The translations under genes were made by a program, and so were the position numbers. DNA of 64,000 bases from Pipra filicauda (lineage: Eukaryota; Chordata; Aves; Passeriformes; Pipridae). Below the pieces are notes generated by a model. The model saw only the letters and a list, made by a program, of their open reading frames with translations. It was not told the DNA's origin and made no database searches. Of the stretch, positions 23,190-34,581 are shown piece by piece. The stretch is taken from NCBI RefSeq assembly GCF_003945595.2, contig NW_024104520.1, positions 2,761,501 through 2,825,500 of the forward strand, in the 5' to 3' direction. Positions within the stretch are counted from its first letter, which is position 1; each line of letters starts with the position of its first letter.

Positions 23190-26100
23190 CAATTTTATGT
23201 TTTAAGAAAAAAAACCCATACATTTTGTACAGGCAATACTACAGATACAGAATCAAGACCTATACAGGAATTTGTAAATTTAAGCCTGTGAACAAGGGTA
23301 TTATAATCTTCCCAGGGATGCAGACCTCAATTTCAGATTACTTTTCCATGGCACAGTTATAGCCAAAAGCTACTGTAATACCCTCAGGATCTTCTTCACA
23401 GAGAACAGCTTTCACTCATACTGTCTAAACATTCTATTTTAACTTAGGAGTTGTGCATGAAAGTTAAAGAAATAATGTTTGTTTTCTTTCATGAGATTTA
23501 AAAAAAAAAATTATATACTTGCTTTGCATTTGTAAGAATTATTTTTCTTAATTTATTTTTAAAATCGTTAATTTCATTTTGCTTTATTTTTTCATTTTAA
23601 TTTGCACAAACTCCTAATAACAGATGAAAGAAAATATTAAGTTAAACTATGTTCTGACTGTACTTTGTAATGATAGAGGCGTAACTCTATTTACCTGTAG
23701 GGTACATTTACAACAACTTTTTAAAGAAAGACATTTTAGGAATGTGAGACCACATTGTTTTGCCAAGCACTTCACTAATTTTTTCCTAGCACATAAATTC
23801 CAGACTAGACTGAGTCAGTTTTACAGGTGAAAACAGAAATCTGGGAATATTTGAAAAGACCATTTAGTGTGTGGTCTTCAGCTATTATTGAGGCTGTATA
23901 GATTGCAGAATAAAAATTAGAAGTACAGTAAATAGCTCTAATTTTCTACAATTTCTTCAGTGTGTTCCTATAACTTTAAACTAGACAAATTTCAGTGGTT
24001 TTTTCTATCTTAATTCAGATCAGAATAAAGTGATGTTGGTATAAGCTTTTTTGTTTGTTTGTTTTCCTTAGAGGGAAATAAAATTTACCTAGTTCTTTAA
24101 AAAAGTTCTTTTGAAGTTGTTATAAAAAAAAAGGAGTAGAGATCTTCACCTTATTCCCCTTTTTGCCCTTTCCTTTCCCTTTTCTTTCCCCTTCCCTTCC
24201 CTTTTTTTTTTTTTTTTTTTTTTTTGTCTCTTATTTTCCTTTTCCTTTTGCTCTTCTTTTTCATTACCTGTAAGGGAGAAAGAACTGCAAGAAAGACTGA
24301 AACCCTCTAATATTTAATTGGCTAATGACCTTGCCATTTTTTTACCACACTTGACTGTGCAGGAGCTGCATGGTAGTTGACTCTACTTCAGGTCTGTCAG
24401 TTCCAAAGACAAATATTACACTTTGGAAATAGAAATTATTTCAGCATGATAGTCTATGACATTGAAGGATTAACAGATTATTTAATCCATAGAACCCATC
24501 ATTTGGTCAGAAACTGAAAAAAAATTCTATTCATTAATTCATGGTATTTATCGTAGTAACATTCATCACAAGTTCCAATTAGCTATTAATGTACATGTCA
24601 CAAGTATTATTATAAGATTTGCACTGCAACTCATCATTGATTAACTGGACCATCATTTTAAAGTGCTAAAGGAATTACACAAAGTAGCTGTCTTCTGCTT
24701 TCAGCTATGTTTAATTTATGCTCATCACAGTTACCAAGGATACATTTTTTCCTACATATGCAAATATTATGGTCATCTGTTATTTAATAAATCCAAATAA
24801 ATATTTTGACAGCAAAAGATTCAAATGACAAAATAAGTCTCATGCACAAGTAATATAAAATGTTGTTAAAGAGAGGAAAATGTTCCTATTTTCCTGTTAA
24901 TTTTTAGAAAATAAAAATTAAAAAAATAAATAATTAAAAAAAAAAAAACACAAAAAACTCCCACTTATTACTGCAGTGCTTGGAGGCATTTAAAACTGAA
25001 ATTAAAACCAGAAAAATACCCAACATAACAATTCTAAAAAATCCAAGCCACCAGTGAAAATATTCATATCCAAAGACATTTACTAATATTTCATTTATAG
25101 AAAATACCTACTTTCTGACACTTAATTTATTCTTCTGCACATGAAAGAGTCTGGTCCATCCCTTAAACGTATTTCTTCAGCTCAATGTTATGTTTTGTAG
25201 CTTGAATTCTGACTACTTTGTCCCTGATACGATAGAATTTCACCTATCAAAAACAGAGGACCTTTTTTTGGCTTTTTGATGAGGGATCTGTGCTGTCCTA
25301 GGAATTGTTTTAGCTACCAGAAAATAAATATATTATGAGTTCAGTTCCTTTAACTGCTACTTAGGACTCCTTGGTTTCAGCAGTAGAAACAGGTATAATG
25401 CTACCATCATCAGAAATTAATATTTTTAATCCTCTGGAAATGGAAAAAATTATACTGGTTTTTTAGTGATATGTTCTTTTGATAGATAATATCTCATTCA
25501 TTAGGTAACATCAGTAGTGGAAGAACTAGAGTGAACCTCATAAGGAAATGAAACTTGTAGAATTCTCAGAAGATAAAGAGTTCTTTTAAAAAGTTTATTT
25601 CGTTATTTAGACAAAGACAAACATTTCATTATGTATGGCATTTTGTTCATGAAAGAAGAAAGACATAAGCTCCAAAGTTTCTTGGGAAAAGCTTAACATG
25701 TATCAAAGTGATTAAAAGAAATCATAGAAATAAGTGACTATTCAACGTGCATTTGAGCTAATCTTCGAGCTCAAATGTTTTATGATTAGTTAATTCTACT
25801 TTGGGAGGTTGGATGGTGACTTAGCTGCAGTTTCAAGTCTTATTACTTTGGAATGCTCTTTCAGATATTTTAAATGAAAAAGAAAGAACATGGATGGCTG
25901 CAAAAATAACTTACTGCTTTTGGACACAAGCTGGTGTTGAATTATTTAAAAAGGAATGTGACAAAATTTATGACAAATATCAAATGGGAAAAAATAATCC
26001 AATTTTATATATACCAGAAAATGAGGGAGATCATTTGTGAATTCTTTCATGAAGAAAGCTTAAGAACTGACTATCTGAAAGTACCATATGCAAAGTAAGA

Positions 26101-26759
26101 TTAAATTGAAATAATGCTTCCCTAAGTATATTAGTATTACACTGATTTAAAATGACATGGACTTAATATAAAACCATTTTTTTCAATGACTTTATATATT
26201 GCAGATATATAACTGAATTTTGAAAGAAATATAAACTGTGGTATGGTTATGATCAGCAAAATAACAAATCTATAACACTATGGAAAGTAGGGTTACTGAA
26301 CATCTGTAGTTATAATTACTCTGTGAATGTTATTATTGCCACAAATTCACTGGGGTATCTAAAAGCATAAAATTAAAGAGATTATATTTTTTAAATTTTG
26401 TATAATTGAGTCCTCTAGAAAAAGTAAATTTTACTTTGAAAGTTGCCTAGAGGGCAACTCACTATGTAATACAGGCATGTATGAGCTTTGAATACAAAGA
26501 TGTCATTTTTTCTGGACCAGGTAAACCATATAATAAAATATTAAGATCATCAAGAGTCATAAAACTCTAGCTTTCATCCTGTAGAGATTATAGACAGAGG
26601 ATTGAGAGAAAGTTCAAAGGGTGAATGCTGTTGTGGCAATGTGTTGAGCTGTTTCTGTTTCCCATTATAACTCAAGCTGGTGCCTCAGCAGGTCCTGGTG
26701 GTTTGCTTCCTTCCATATCTGAATATTCACGTCTGGTATTACGTCAGCATATAAAAGCA
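23190..26759. other. Unique A+T-rich noncoding DNA
   Basis: About 3.6 kb with no gene or recognisable transposon. It contains a pure pyrimidine run at 24166-24225 and an A-rich run near 24905-24955. Confidence 0.6.
24166..24225. repeat. 60-bp pure polypyrimidine tract
   Basis: Only C and T from 24166 to 24225: CCCTTTCCTTTCCC-type units followed by about 24 T residues. Pyrimidine-rich sequence continues to about 24265 with rare interruptions. Such tracts can adopt triplex structure; here it may simply be slippage-prone simple sequence. Confidence 0.85.
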
Positions 26760-26798
26760 TCATAGAATCACAGAATCGTAGAATCATAGAATCAACTG
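26760..26798 (-). repeat. CR1 3' tail octamers
   Basis: Four imperfect ATTCTATG-type units on the minus strand (complement catagaatcacagaatcg and following). This is the tandem octamer tail characteristic of avian CR1, used by the element's reverse transcriptase for priming. Confidence 0.88.
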
Positions 26799-26858
26799 GG
26801 TTGGAAGGGACCTCAGAGATCATCAAGCCCAACCCTTCATCCAACACCGCCGTGGTTA

Positions 26859-27491
26859 CTAGACCATGGCACTAAGTGCCACGTCCAGTCTCATCTCAAA
26901 AACTTCCAGGAACAGAGAATCCTCTACTTCCCTGGGCAGCCCATTCCAATGTCTGATTATACTCTCTGTAAAGAAATTCTTTCTAATATCTAACCTAAAC
27001 CTCCCGTGGCACAACTTAAGACCATACCCTCTTGTCTTGCTGATAGTTGCCTGGAAAAGAGACCATCCCCCACCTGGCTACAACCTCCTTTCAGGGAGTT
27101 GTAGAGAGTGATGAGGTCTCCCCTGAGCCTCCTCTTCTCCAGGCTGAACAACCCCAGCTCCCTCAGCCTCTCCTCATGGGACTTGTGCTTGAGTCCCCTC
27201 ATCAGCCTCATTGCTCTTCTCTGGACCTGCTCCAGGACCTCAATATCCTTCCTGAACTGAGGGGCCCAGAACTGGGCACAGTACTCCAGGTGTGGCCTCA
27301 CCAGTGCTGAGTGCAGAGAAAGAATCACTTCCTTGGACCTGTTGGCCACACTGTTCCTGATACAGGCCATGATGCCATTGGCCTTCTTGGCCACCTGGGC
27401 ACACTGCTGGCTCATGTTCAGCTTCCTGTCAATCCAAACTCCCAGGTCCGTTTCTGCCTGGCTGCTCTCCAACCACTCTGTCCCCAGCCTG
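26859..27491 (-). pseudogene. CR1 ORF2 C-terminus with a 1-bp deletion
   Basis: Reading from 27491, the frame encodes the pre-C-terminal block [19 protein letters not shown] and [19 protein letters not shown], then [20 protein letters not shown] and the following CR1 C-terminal region. Near 27055 the plus strand reads gcctggaaaagagacc where the sister copy has gcctgggagaagagacc. This is one base fewer and shifts the frame, so translation would run to a premature stop at 26990. The family's normal stop lies at 26859-26861. Upstream catalytic domains are absent. Confidence 0.88.
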
Positions 27492-27511
27492 TCACAGGTG
27501 AACTGAATCTC

Positions 27512-27792
27512 CCAAGTAACAAGTGATAGGACAAGAGGAAATGTCCTCAGGTTTCAGCAAGGGATGTTTAGATTGGATACTGGGAAGATTTTCTTCACTG
27601 AAAGGATTTTTGAACATTGGAACAGACTGCCCAGGGAACTTGCTGAGTCACTACCCTGGAGGTATTTAAAAGACATGTAGATGTGGCACTGAGGGACATG
27701 ATTTAGTGGTAGACATGGCGGTGCTGGGTTAGCGGTTGGACTGGATGATCTTAAAGGTCTTTTCCAACTGAAAAAGTTCTATGATTCTATGA
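27512..27792 (+). mobile_element. CR1 LINE 3' end of a different subfamily, plus strand
   Basis: A short CR1 piece starting at ccaagtaacaagtgatagg and ending ggttggactggatgatctt, ttccaactg and two tail octamers (ttctatgattctatga, ending at 27792). The 3' UTR differs from the two minus-strand copies, so it belongs to another subfamily. It lies 5'-to-5' against the CR1 at 26760-27491. Confidence 0.92.
27515..27706 (+). pseudogene. CR1 ORF2 extreme C-terminus, frameshifted
   Basis: The frame begins with [20 protein letters not shown] and continues through [20 protein letters not shown], the usual CR1 terminal block. A one-base loss at about 27650 (cactaccctgg) then shifts the frame relative to the family. 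The expected end VDVALRDMI with TAG at 27704-27706 is present in the other frame. Confidence 0.85.
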
Positions 27793-28013
27793 CTTTTATC
27801 CATGTTTTCAGGAAACATATGTTGGCTGTTCATTCTAATGATCTAACAGTGATGGGGAAATTTGAAAGCCTTTGATACAAAATGACAGAAAGTATTTGTA
27901 TCTGACAATGTAACATGTCACAAATCTGTCCAGAAGTTTCAAAGTGAGATGTATGATTTCTTTTACTTCCTGTTAATGTTAAAAGTGATCTTACACTTCC
28001 TTAAATTTTTTAG

Positions 28014-28057
28014 ATTTTCCACATTTTGATACCTTATTTTCCACATTTTGATACCTT
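28014..28057. repeat. Perfect 22-bp tandem duplication
   Basis: The unit starts ATTTTCCACATTTTGATACC and is repeated exactly once, head to tail (28014-28035 and 28036-28057). Identity of the copies suggests a recent slippage or duplication event. Confidence 0.92.
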
Positions 28058-29120
28058 ATTATTGTCTTTTATCTTTTCTTACTTTTTTTTCTGTTCAAGG
28101 CAGGGTCCTAATGAGCTCCCCTGTCTTTCCTTTACTCAGTAAATCTACTGATAACAAGATCTGCAGCAGAGTAAAGCCTCCATATTTTTCTAAGTGCGGA
28201 ATTACCTTCATACCTTGGAGGTTTTCCTTAATGTGTACAAAATCTCCCAAAATCCTTAAAGATTTTTTTTTTGGAAGTCCATCATTTTACTCATTTTTTG
28301 TTTCCAAAAAAAAAAGGCACCTAAAGGAAAATATTATGTCTTAATTGTTTTTTCAGTTAGCTGGGGAAAAAGTTTAGTTTATACAGTACTTAAAGTATGA
28401 ACCTTTTTCATCTATCTTTTAATAAACTAGCTGGCACAGAGTGGTTGCTATTTTAACAGCAGAAAAAGAGCAAATGTTCAGATAGTGACTTTGAGGAATC
28501 GGCTCAGTATAAAAAAAAAAGATATGAAAGAAAAATATATTAATTTGTTTGCATGGTTTACTTATTGCAAACTGGAAATTGCAGTTTTAACTTACATTAA
28601 CCATGTTTCAAGCCTTTTTTTTTTTTAATACATACTTAGAACTATGAATGATTGTCCTCCTTTCTGTTATTAAACTATTTTCTAAGATGATATAAATATT
28701 CTAAAGCTGTGCACTGTTAACACAATAGAATGACTTTTAAGGTTACACTGATATGCTGTACAGATGTAAAATCACAATCTTTTCTGTTTAGAAAAGTAAT
28801 GTTTGTCTCCAAACTGAACACTTAAAAATATACAATAAAAATTGCCCAGTCTCAAAAAGCACTGAGTATATTAGATTTTTGGATGAGTTTTTTAAATTAA
28901 TTTTTGGTAATGTCTCACAAAATAGTCTAACTTAATCTGTCAGTTTTCAATTAATACAGTAATTTATTTTTATGTGCAAAACCACTCCTGTATTAGTAAG
29001 AAGAGGACTGCGAGAGGTGTGTTTATCATAAGGTAATAGTACTTCTGAGAGAAAAGATACACTTAAAGTAGCTGTATCTTGAAATGTTTCAAAAGTCTTA
29101 TCTGTAATCAACAAGGTTTG

Positions 29121-29160
29121 GATGAAAGTAATACAACATGTTTGAAAGTAATACAACACC
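29121..29160. repeat. 20-bp tandem duplication
   Basis: TGAAAGTAATACAACA occurs at 29123-29138 and 29143-29158, a 20-bp period. Confidence 0.9.
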
Positions 29161-30718
29161 CACAGAGAGGAACTGTCTTGGAACATTACAAATTACATGC
29201 TTGTGGAAAAATTTGTTACATGTGATATCTTCAGCATTTCTAAACTAATTAAAACTTTTCATATCTGCTGAGAAGTTACTGTCCAAACTCTTAGCTCAAA
29301 ACCATCAAAACAAAAAAAAAAAAAAGAAAATGAAAGTCTAGGTACAGTTCAAATGTATAATCTATATTTCCACTAACTCTGGAAGCAAAAGGAGAAGTCT
29401 TTCCAAATTTTTCAAGAGGATCAAGCTGGGACTAGCAATTAATAAACCAAGACATTTTAAGACCAAGGCTAATTTCAAGAATACCAGCATGCGATATTTA
29501 TAACAATTTTTGAGTTGTCAGATTGTGTCTCATACAGCTCTCATGTTTGTTTTTTCATCTTAGATTGAGACACAAATGAAAAGCAGAATAGTATTTTATG
29601 TGATGTCATTATGTAAATTAGAGCACTCACATTTTAATATGAACACACATGATTTCCTCAAAGTTATTGAAAAACATGAGTAAAGAAGGAAGAGCTCTAG
29701 TAACTAATTTAGCAGGTCATTTAACTAATTTGTGTAACAGTTTTAACACTATTGAGTTTTACTTCCAACTCTGATGGGCAGTTGAGTTTGAAGTTTGAAA
29801 ATCTCATGCAGAAAGTAGTGATTTCAAATATTTGCTAATATACAGGCTGTTTATACATCTAACTTCCTTGATGCCAAATACTTTCATTCAGTTAAATATT
29901 TTGTCAAACCCCTCCATCCTTTTCTTTCTCATTATATTATTGTACTAGTACCAGTTTTGTGGAAAAATTTTGATGAAATAATACTTTGTTTATAGGTAGT
30001 GCTTGTTGACTTGTTTTTTGATCCCTGAAATATGCTGAAAGATTGTTCATACAGACATGTAAGGAACTGCAATATAAGTAACATGTAGACAGCCAAGTGA
30101 AAGGATCATCATGACACTTTCTAAAGGAAATCCTTGAGATATTGCAATTAGCATTAAAAAATGCCATATCACATATGAAATTGAATTCAAAGTATTGAAG
30201 AACACGCTAGACGTATCATTCTCTTCCAGTCCCATGAGATTCTCTTAGTGGTGCAAACACAAGAATTTAATGTTGATAATTATTAGTCACTTTTTTTTTT
30301 TTTCTGCAGGAAAGTCACAATGAGAAACTAGAGACTTTGCAAAACGTTAAATTATAATCCCCCTTTCCAATGAAAATTAGTTTAGCTGGTTTTGATTTTT
30401 AGCTCTAGACTCTGTGTATACTATCTTTACTATCTTTACCAGCATAAAATATGCCTTGAATATCATGTATATCTAAATGTCTACTCTCCAATATAACATA
30501 GCTATTTTGGAAACTCTTGATATATACAATATCCATTGTTCATACAACTGTCAGTGCCTCATACATTAGGTGAATTTTTCAAGTTATCAGACACCGTAAA
30601 GGTGTCTAAGAAAAATGATTGCAGAATATACCATTCCCACTATAAAGAAGTATTAGTCACTTCTCAGTGAAGCTGAAGAAAATTTAAATAACTCAGGTTA
30701 AATAAAGAGACACACACA

Positions 30719-30985
30719 GGCTGGGGGATAACTATGTGGAAAGCAGCTTTGCAGAGAAGCTCCTAGAGACTGTGAAAGACAAGTTAAGCACAAACCAGCA
30801 GTGTATCCTTGAGACAAAGGTGGCCTACGGTGTCATGGAATGCATTAGGCACAGTAAAGCCAGTAGCACTTGTGAGACACGCCAAGTGTGAGAGAGTCAT
30901 GGAATGAGTTCAGTGAAGAGCCGTAAAGCTGATGAAGAGATTGAAGCATTTTTCATACAAAGAAAAGCTGAGAGAGTTGAAGACA
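30719..30985 (+). mobile_element. Degraded CR1 internal fragment
   Basis: Ordered blocks match CR1 ORF2: aagcagctttgcagagaagc, agttaagcacaaaccagcag, ggtgtcatggaatgcattagg, then a later block ggaatgagttcagtgaagagcc and aaagctgagagagttgaa. The segment between them is shortened, so there is an internal deletion. No frame survives. Confidence 0.75.
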
Positions 30986-32006
30986 GAGCATGGATCTAGG
31001 GCATCTAGTAATTTTTTTTGATAGACACTGGTGAATATAATTTCTCTTGCGCAGTATGCTTGGATCCTTTGTCTTTTCAAAGTAGATGTTTTGCTGTAAT
31101 TGTGATTTTTTTAAAAAAAAACCTCTGTGCAACTCTGCACAGAATTTTGAAAATTGAATCAGGACTTATTTGCAGCAATGCTGCTCCTTTCTAACTAACT
31201 TACTACAAAAATTGGCTTGAATGGATATTCTTTAAAGGACAACTGGGGCCCTGAAATTAATGGCAGCAGCAACCAAAACAACAAGTTTCCCATGTAGATG
31301 TCTGCAGGCAGAAGAGACAATCTTGGCAAGGTTCATAGTCAAGTAGTGCTGCTGTCAGGGATTGCCCCTGAAAGTAATTTTTTTTCTCATTTCCAGTTGT
31401 TTTTTTGTCAGTTGCTGGCAAATATCTGTGCCAGGAAGAACACTGTGAGAGAAATGAAGTACTCTTATAAAATTAGAGATGGATAAGTGCCAACATATGT
31501 CTGCTGTTTGAGGATTGAGGGAACTACTGTGCTGGCACATAACAACATAGCTTCACACCAAAAATATTTACAAAGAGAAAAAGCCAAGATAGCAAAAATA
31601 CTATAAAGGCAGGCCACCAGTTATTTTAATATGATTAAATATTTTAATTGAGAAAAATGCTGGTGCAATTTACTCAGCTTGCACATGCTATTGCATCTTA
31701 CCAGTCCTGTAGAAAAAAGGACTATTTATTTGAACTATATAGGTGCTATTAACTTGAAATCAAATTCTGATTTCTCATTTTAATATAAACAAGGTTTAGA
31801 CACGCTTCATGATAAACACTCAAGATGTGTTACTTGTTTAGCTATATTTGATAGCATTTTTGACCAAGGTTATTTCCTGTCATTTTGGCTTCCAAGATGC
31901 TGGTTGAGATCCAGGCATTTTGAAATTGGTGAGGAAAGAATGTGTCATACGCTTCCAAGTTCAGCAAAGAAAACTCTTCCTGTATTCACATATGCTGGGA
32001 ACAACT
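30986..32006. other. Unique noncoding DNA between CR1 fragments
   Basis: About 1 kb in which I see no gene, transposon or notable repeat. Confidence 0.5.
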
Positions 32007-32330
32007 GGCTACAGAGGATATCTGCAGGGAAAAAATGGTCCTAGGGATTCTGGCTGAAAATGATTTGAATGTAAGGCAGCAGTGCACTGTTGTGATGAAG
32101 GCTCAACAGCTTTTGTACTGCAGTTGGTGACAATTTGCAGAAAAGAAAATTCCTAGTAGTAATGAAGAAAAAAGTCTTCACCTCAGAGATTACTCAGCCT
32201 TGGAACAGGCACCATAGAGAGACTGTGGGATGTTCGTTCTTGGTGATTTCCAAAACTTGACTGCAAAAAGCCCTAAACAATCTGCTTTAACATGGAGATT
32301 AGGGTTGGTTTGAGGAGGAGGTTGTGTTAG
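32007..32330 (+). mobile_element. Degraded CR1 fragment with internal deletion
   Basis: Blocks matching the same CR1 region as 30719: gaggatatctgcaggga, tgatttgaatgtaaggcagc, aaggctcaacagc. After a gap come the later blocks aagtcttcacctcagagatt, cttggaacaggcacc and gatttccaaaacttgactgc, leading to a worn 3' part near 32310. Highly diverged, no open frame. Confidence 0.7.
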
Positions 32331-32619
32331 TAGACTTCTAGCATAAAATCTGGTTTTTTCCATGGTTGTATATAAAATTGTCCTACAGTACAGATAATTT
32401 TATTATATTTCTCTAATGTGGAAATCTCTTGCCAAGTTTTCTTTTATTTTAATTCTGATATCAGTTTTCTCACTGATTATTTTAATGGTATCAGCTCACT
32501 TTTTTAAAGAGTGTTCTGATGTAACTTTATTTACTGATTCAAAGATTCTTTTTTCGTTATTGAATATATTTAGAAAATTTGAATCATAGAATAAAAGAAT
32601 AAGGCATTTTGTAAAAGGC

Positions 32620-32955
32620 CTTTTCCCCCATCTTTGTCACCAGGTCCCTTGCCCCACTGAGCTCCTAACCTTCTTTCTCTTGTCAAGGTACTTGGAGAAA
32701 CTTTTAATTTTGCCCTTCACCTTAACCAGCATCAGCTCCAGCTTGACTTTGGCCTTTATCACTCCGTTTCTATAACAATAGGCAATGTCTTTGTATCCCT
32801 TCCATGTACCATGTCCCTACTTCCAATAACTATGTATTTCCTTTTCACATCTCAGCTCAGTCAGGAACTCCATGTTCATCCATTCACACCTTATGACTTG
32901 CCTACTTGATATTTTGTCCACTGGAATGGACCATTCTTGTTCTCTAGAAAGCTAC
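32620..32955 (-). mobile_element. CR1 ORF2 endonuclease-RT linker fragment
   Basis: Read on the minus strand, the order of blocks matches the linker between the endonuclease and reverse transcriptase of CR1 ORF2. Plus-strand blocks are gtcaccaggtcccttgcccc, cttgtcaaggtacttggag, cagcatcagctccagcttga, tcaggaactccatgttcatc and ggaatggaccattcttgttct. This region normally lies far 5' in the element, so the piece lacks both natural ends. An adjacent gaatcatagaataaaagaat at 32580-32600 resembles a CR1 tail and may be a separate remnant. The frame is destroyed. Confidence 0.68.
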
Positions 32956-33028
32956 ACTTAAAGGGCAATAAATAAAGAAATTAGGCCCAGGTTATAAAAG
33001 ACTATTTGTTTTCTGTTTTTTTACAAGT

Positions 33029-34110
33029 TGTCATAGGTTGAGATTGACCCCCCTGAGAGGCTGGGGGGGGCTCAGAGGTGATTGGGTGCCAGGACAGTGT
33101 TCCCTGGAGAGCCAATCACCACTTGTGCTGTTCGCTTCTGCTCAAAATCATATATCACAGCACCGGAAACGGTTGGCAGTGAAGTCTTGGTTGTTTTGCT
33201 GTTGGTGTCTGCTGTGTGTAAGTGGACAAGGCCAGGGGGTGGCTGGGCTCCCTCTCTTCCCCTCCGGGGGGGAGAGGGGAGCCCTGCAACCCCCAACTCA
33301 GCCTTTGGCTAGAGTTAGAGTCAGCATTTGGAGTGTGTGCTGTGAAAGAAGAATTTCACAGCACCTGAGGTAAGAGGAGAGAGGCAGGCTTTGCAGCCAA
33401 GCCCTCTTCCCCCTCCTTTTTCTGCAGTGAAGCTGTAGAGGGGGTCTTTTTCTTTCCCTCCACTGTAAGTGGAGGAGAGGCTCAACATTGAGCCAAGAGA
33501 CGGGCCGTGGAAGTAGGCTTGGCGTTCGGGAGAAGAATCCCAGGAGAAATTGGAGGCGAGCCAAGAGCTCAAGAGTTGCCGACCGAAGCTGACCAGGGGC
33601 AGCTGGGAACTGATGTGGAGGAATGAAGATTCCAGGATGTGGACGCTTGATAAGCTACACTGCAGCAGCCTACGAACCGAGGTGAGACACCGAGAGGGAG
33701 AAATCACCAGCAGCAGGAGAGCAAGGACTCAAAGCTATCTTCTTGGACATCATGAGGAGGAGAGACTACAACAAACAACTGCTGGAACTTGGTGAGGAGG
33801 GAGTGTTCAGGAGCCCAGAACACTCCCACAGCAAAAGACTGTGTTAAACATCAGCCTTAAAGGCTGCTCCTGGACTAAAGTTAAAGGAGGGGCTTGAAAG
33901 GACTGACTGATAGTAATGTAATATATATATGTAGTTGCCTTTAGTTTGTATAGTATTTATTTGTGTAAATAAATGTATATACTTCCCCCTTCCCCTACAG
34001 AAGCCTCTGGTCTGAAAGTTTCTCTCCGGTGTTAGGATAAATTGTTGAGAAGGGGTGGGGGAAGCCTGGAAATTGGATTTTAGATTTCTAATGTGGCTCA
34101 AACTGCCACA
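33029..34110 (+). mobile_element. Solo LTR of an endogenous retrovirus, about 1.08 kb
   Basis: Begins TGTCATAGGTTGAG and ends CTCAAACTGCCACA; the end read in reverse (TGTGGCAGTTTGAG) matches the start in 10 of 14 positions, and the ends are TG...CA. The body is distinctly G+C-richer than the flanks, with a G run at 33062-33070. A polyadenylation-type AATAAA is at 33967-33972, which fits plus orientation. I could not find a target duplication: the flanks are caagt and catgg, or tggta if the end is at 34112. No coding retroviral sequence is attached. The 128-codon and 111-codon frames inside it are not recognisable proteins. The class is uncertain, with ERVL or ERV1 both possible. Confidence 0.72.
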
Positions 34111-34439
34111 CATGGTAATCACCTACTTTTTCTAACATTTGTTAGGCATTTTAATTAATATTCAACCAATTTGAATGTTTTAATTTCATTATGTTATTTA
34201 TTAATTGATCTAATTTTTCTGAGAGACTTTAGAATCTTCTACTAAGTACTTTGAATGCAGATAAATTAATGCATTTACAAGCTTGTGCATTAAATCTTAA
34301 TAAAGAAGGCATGATTGCCTCCAGTATCATAAACAAACAGGAAATAATTCATGGGGACACTGCACAAATTTATCTACCCCAGTTTACTGCTCCTAAACAT
34401 AGAAAATTAAACTGGTAGATCCCTGTCTTACTTGTTTTT

Positions 34440-34581
34440 AATAGAATTCAGTCACTCATATTCCAGTGCTTCTCCTGTCCTACTGCACATTTAATTTTTC
34501 TTAAATTTTTAATAGAATTGAGTCGCTCATGTTCCAGTGCTTCCCCTGCCATATGGATAATTTAATTTTTCTTAAATTTTA
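34440..34581. repeat. 71-bp tandem duplication, diverged
   Basis: Unit 1 (34440-34510) and unit 2 (34511-34581) both begin AATAGAATT and contain TTCCAGTGCTTC and TTTAATTTTTCTTAAATTTT. They differ by scattered substitutions, so the event is not recent. Confidence 0.9.

Larger units (their letters stand above)
26760..27491 (-). mobile_element. CR1 LINE, 5'-truncated 3' end, longest copy here
   Basis: Minus-strand CR1, closely related to the copy at 22566-23177 and extending about 160 bp further 5'. It has four tail octamers, a short 3' UTR, and ORF2 from its stop at 26859-26861 up to about 27491, where homology ends at ccccagcctgt. A 20-bp stretch then separates it from a plus-strand CR1 starting at about 27512. 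No clean target duplication is visible because the two elements abut. Confidence 0.93.
27793..30718. other. Unique A+T-rich noncoding DNA
   Basis: No gene or transposon recognised. Two small tandem duplications lie at 28014-28057 and 29121-29160, and a poly(A) run near 29310-29325. Confidence 0.6.

Noticed and set aside
26760..27792. Single CR1 with a twin-priming inversion
   Set aside because: Both halves have their own 3' end and tail octamers and belong to different subfamilies, so they are two insertions.
30589..30607. Small hairpin AGACACC/GGTGTCT as a microRNA precursor
   Set aside because: A 7-bp stem with a 5-base loop is far too short and such hairpins are common by chance.
33298..33707. 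Overlapping minus-strand frames of 88 and 128 codons
   Set aside because: They lie antisense inside the LTR at 33029-34110; composition, not selection, keeps them open.
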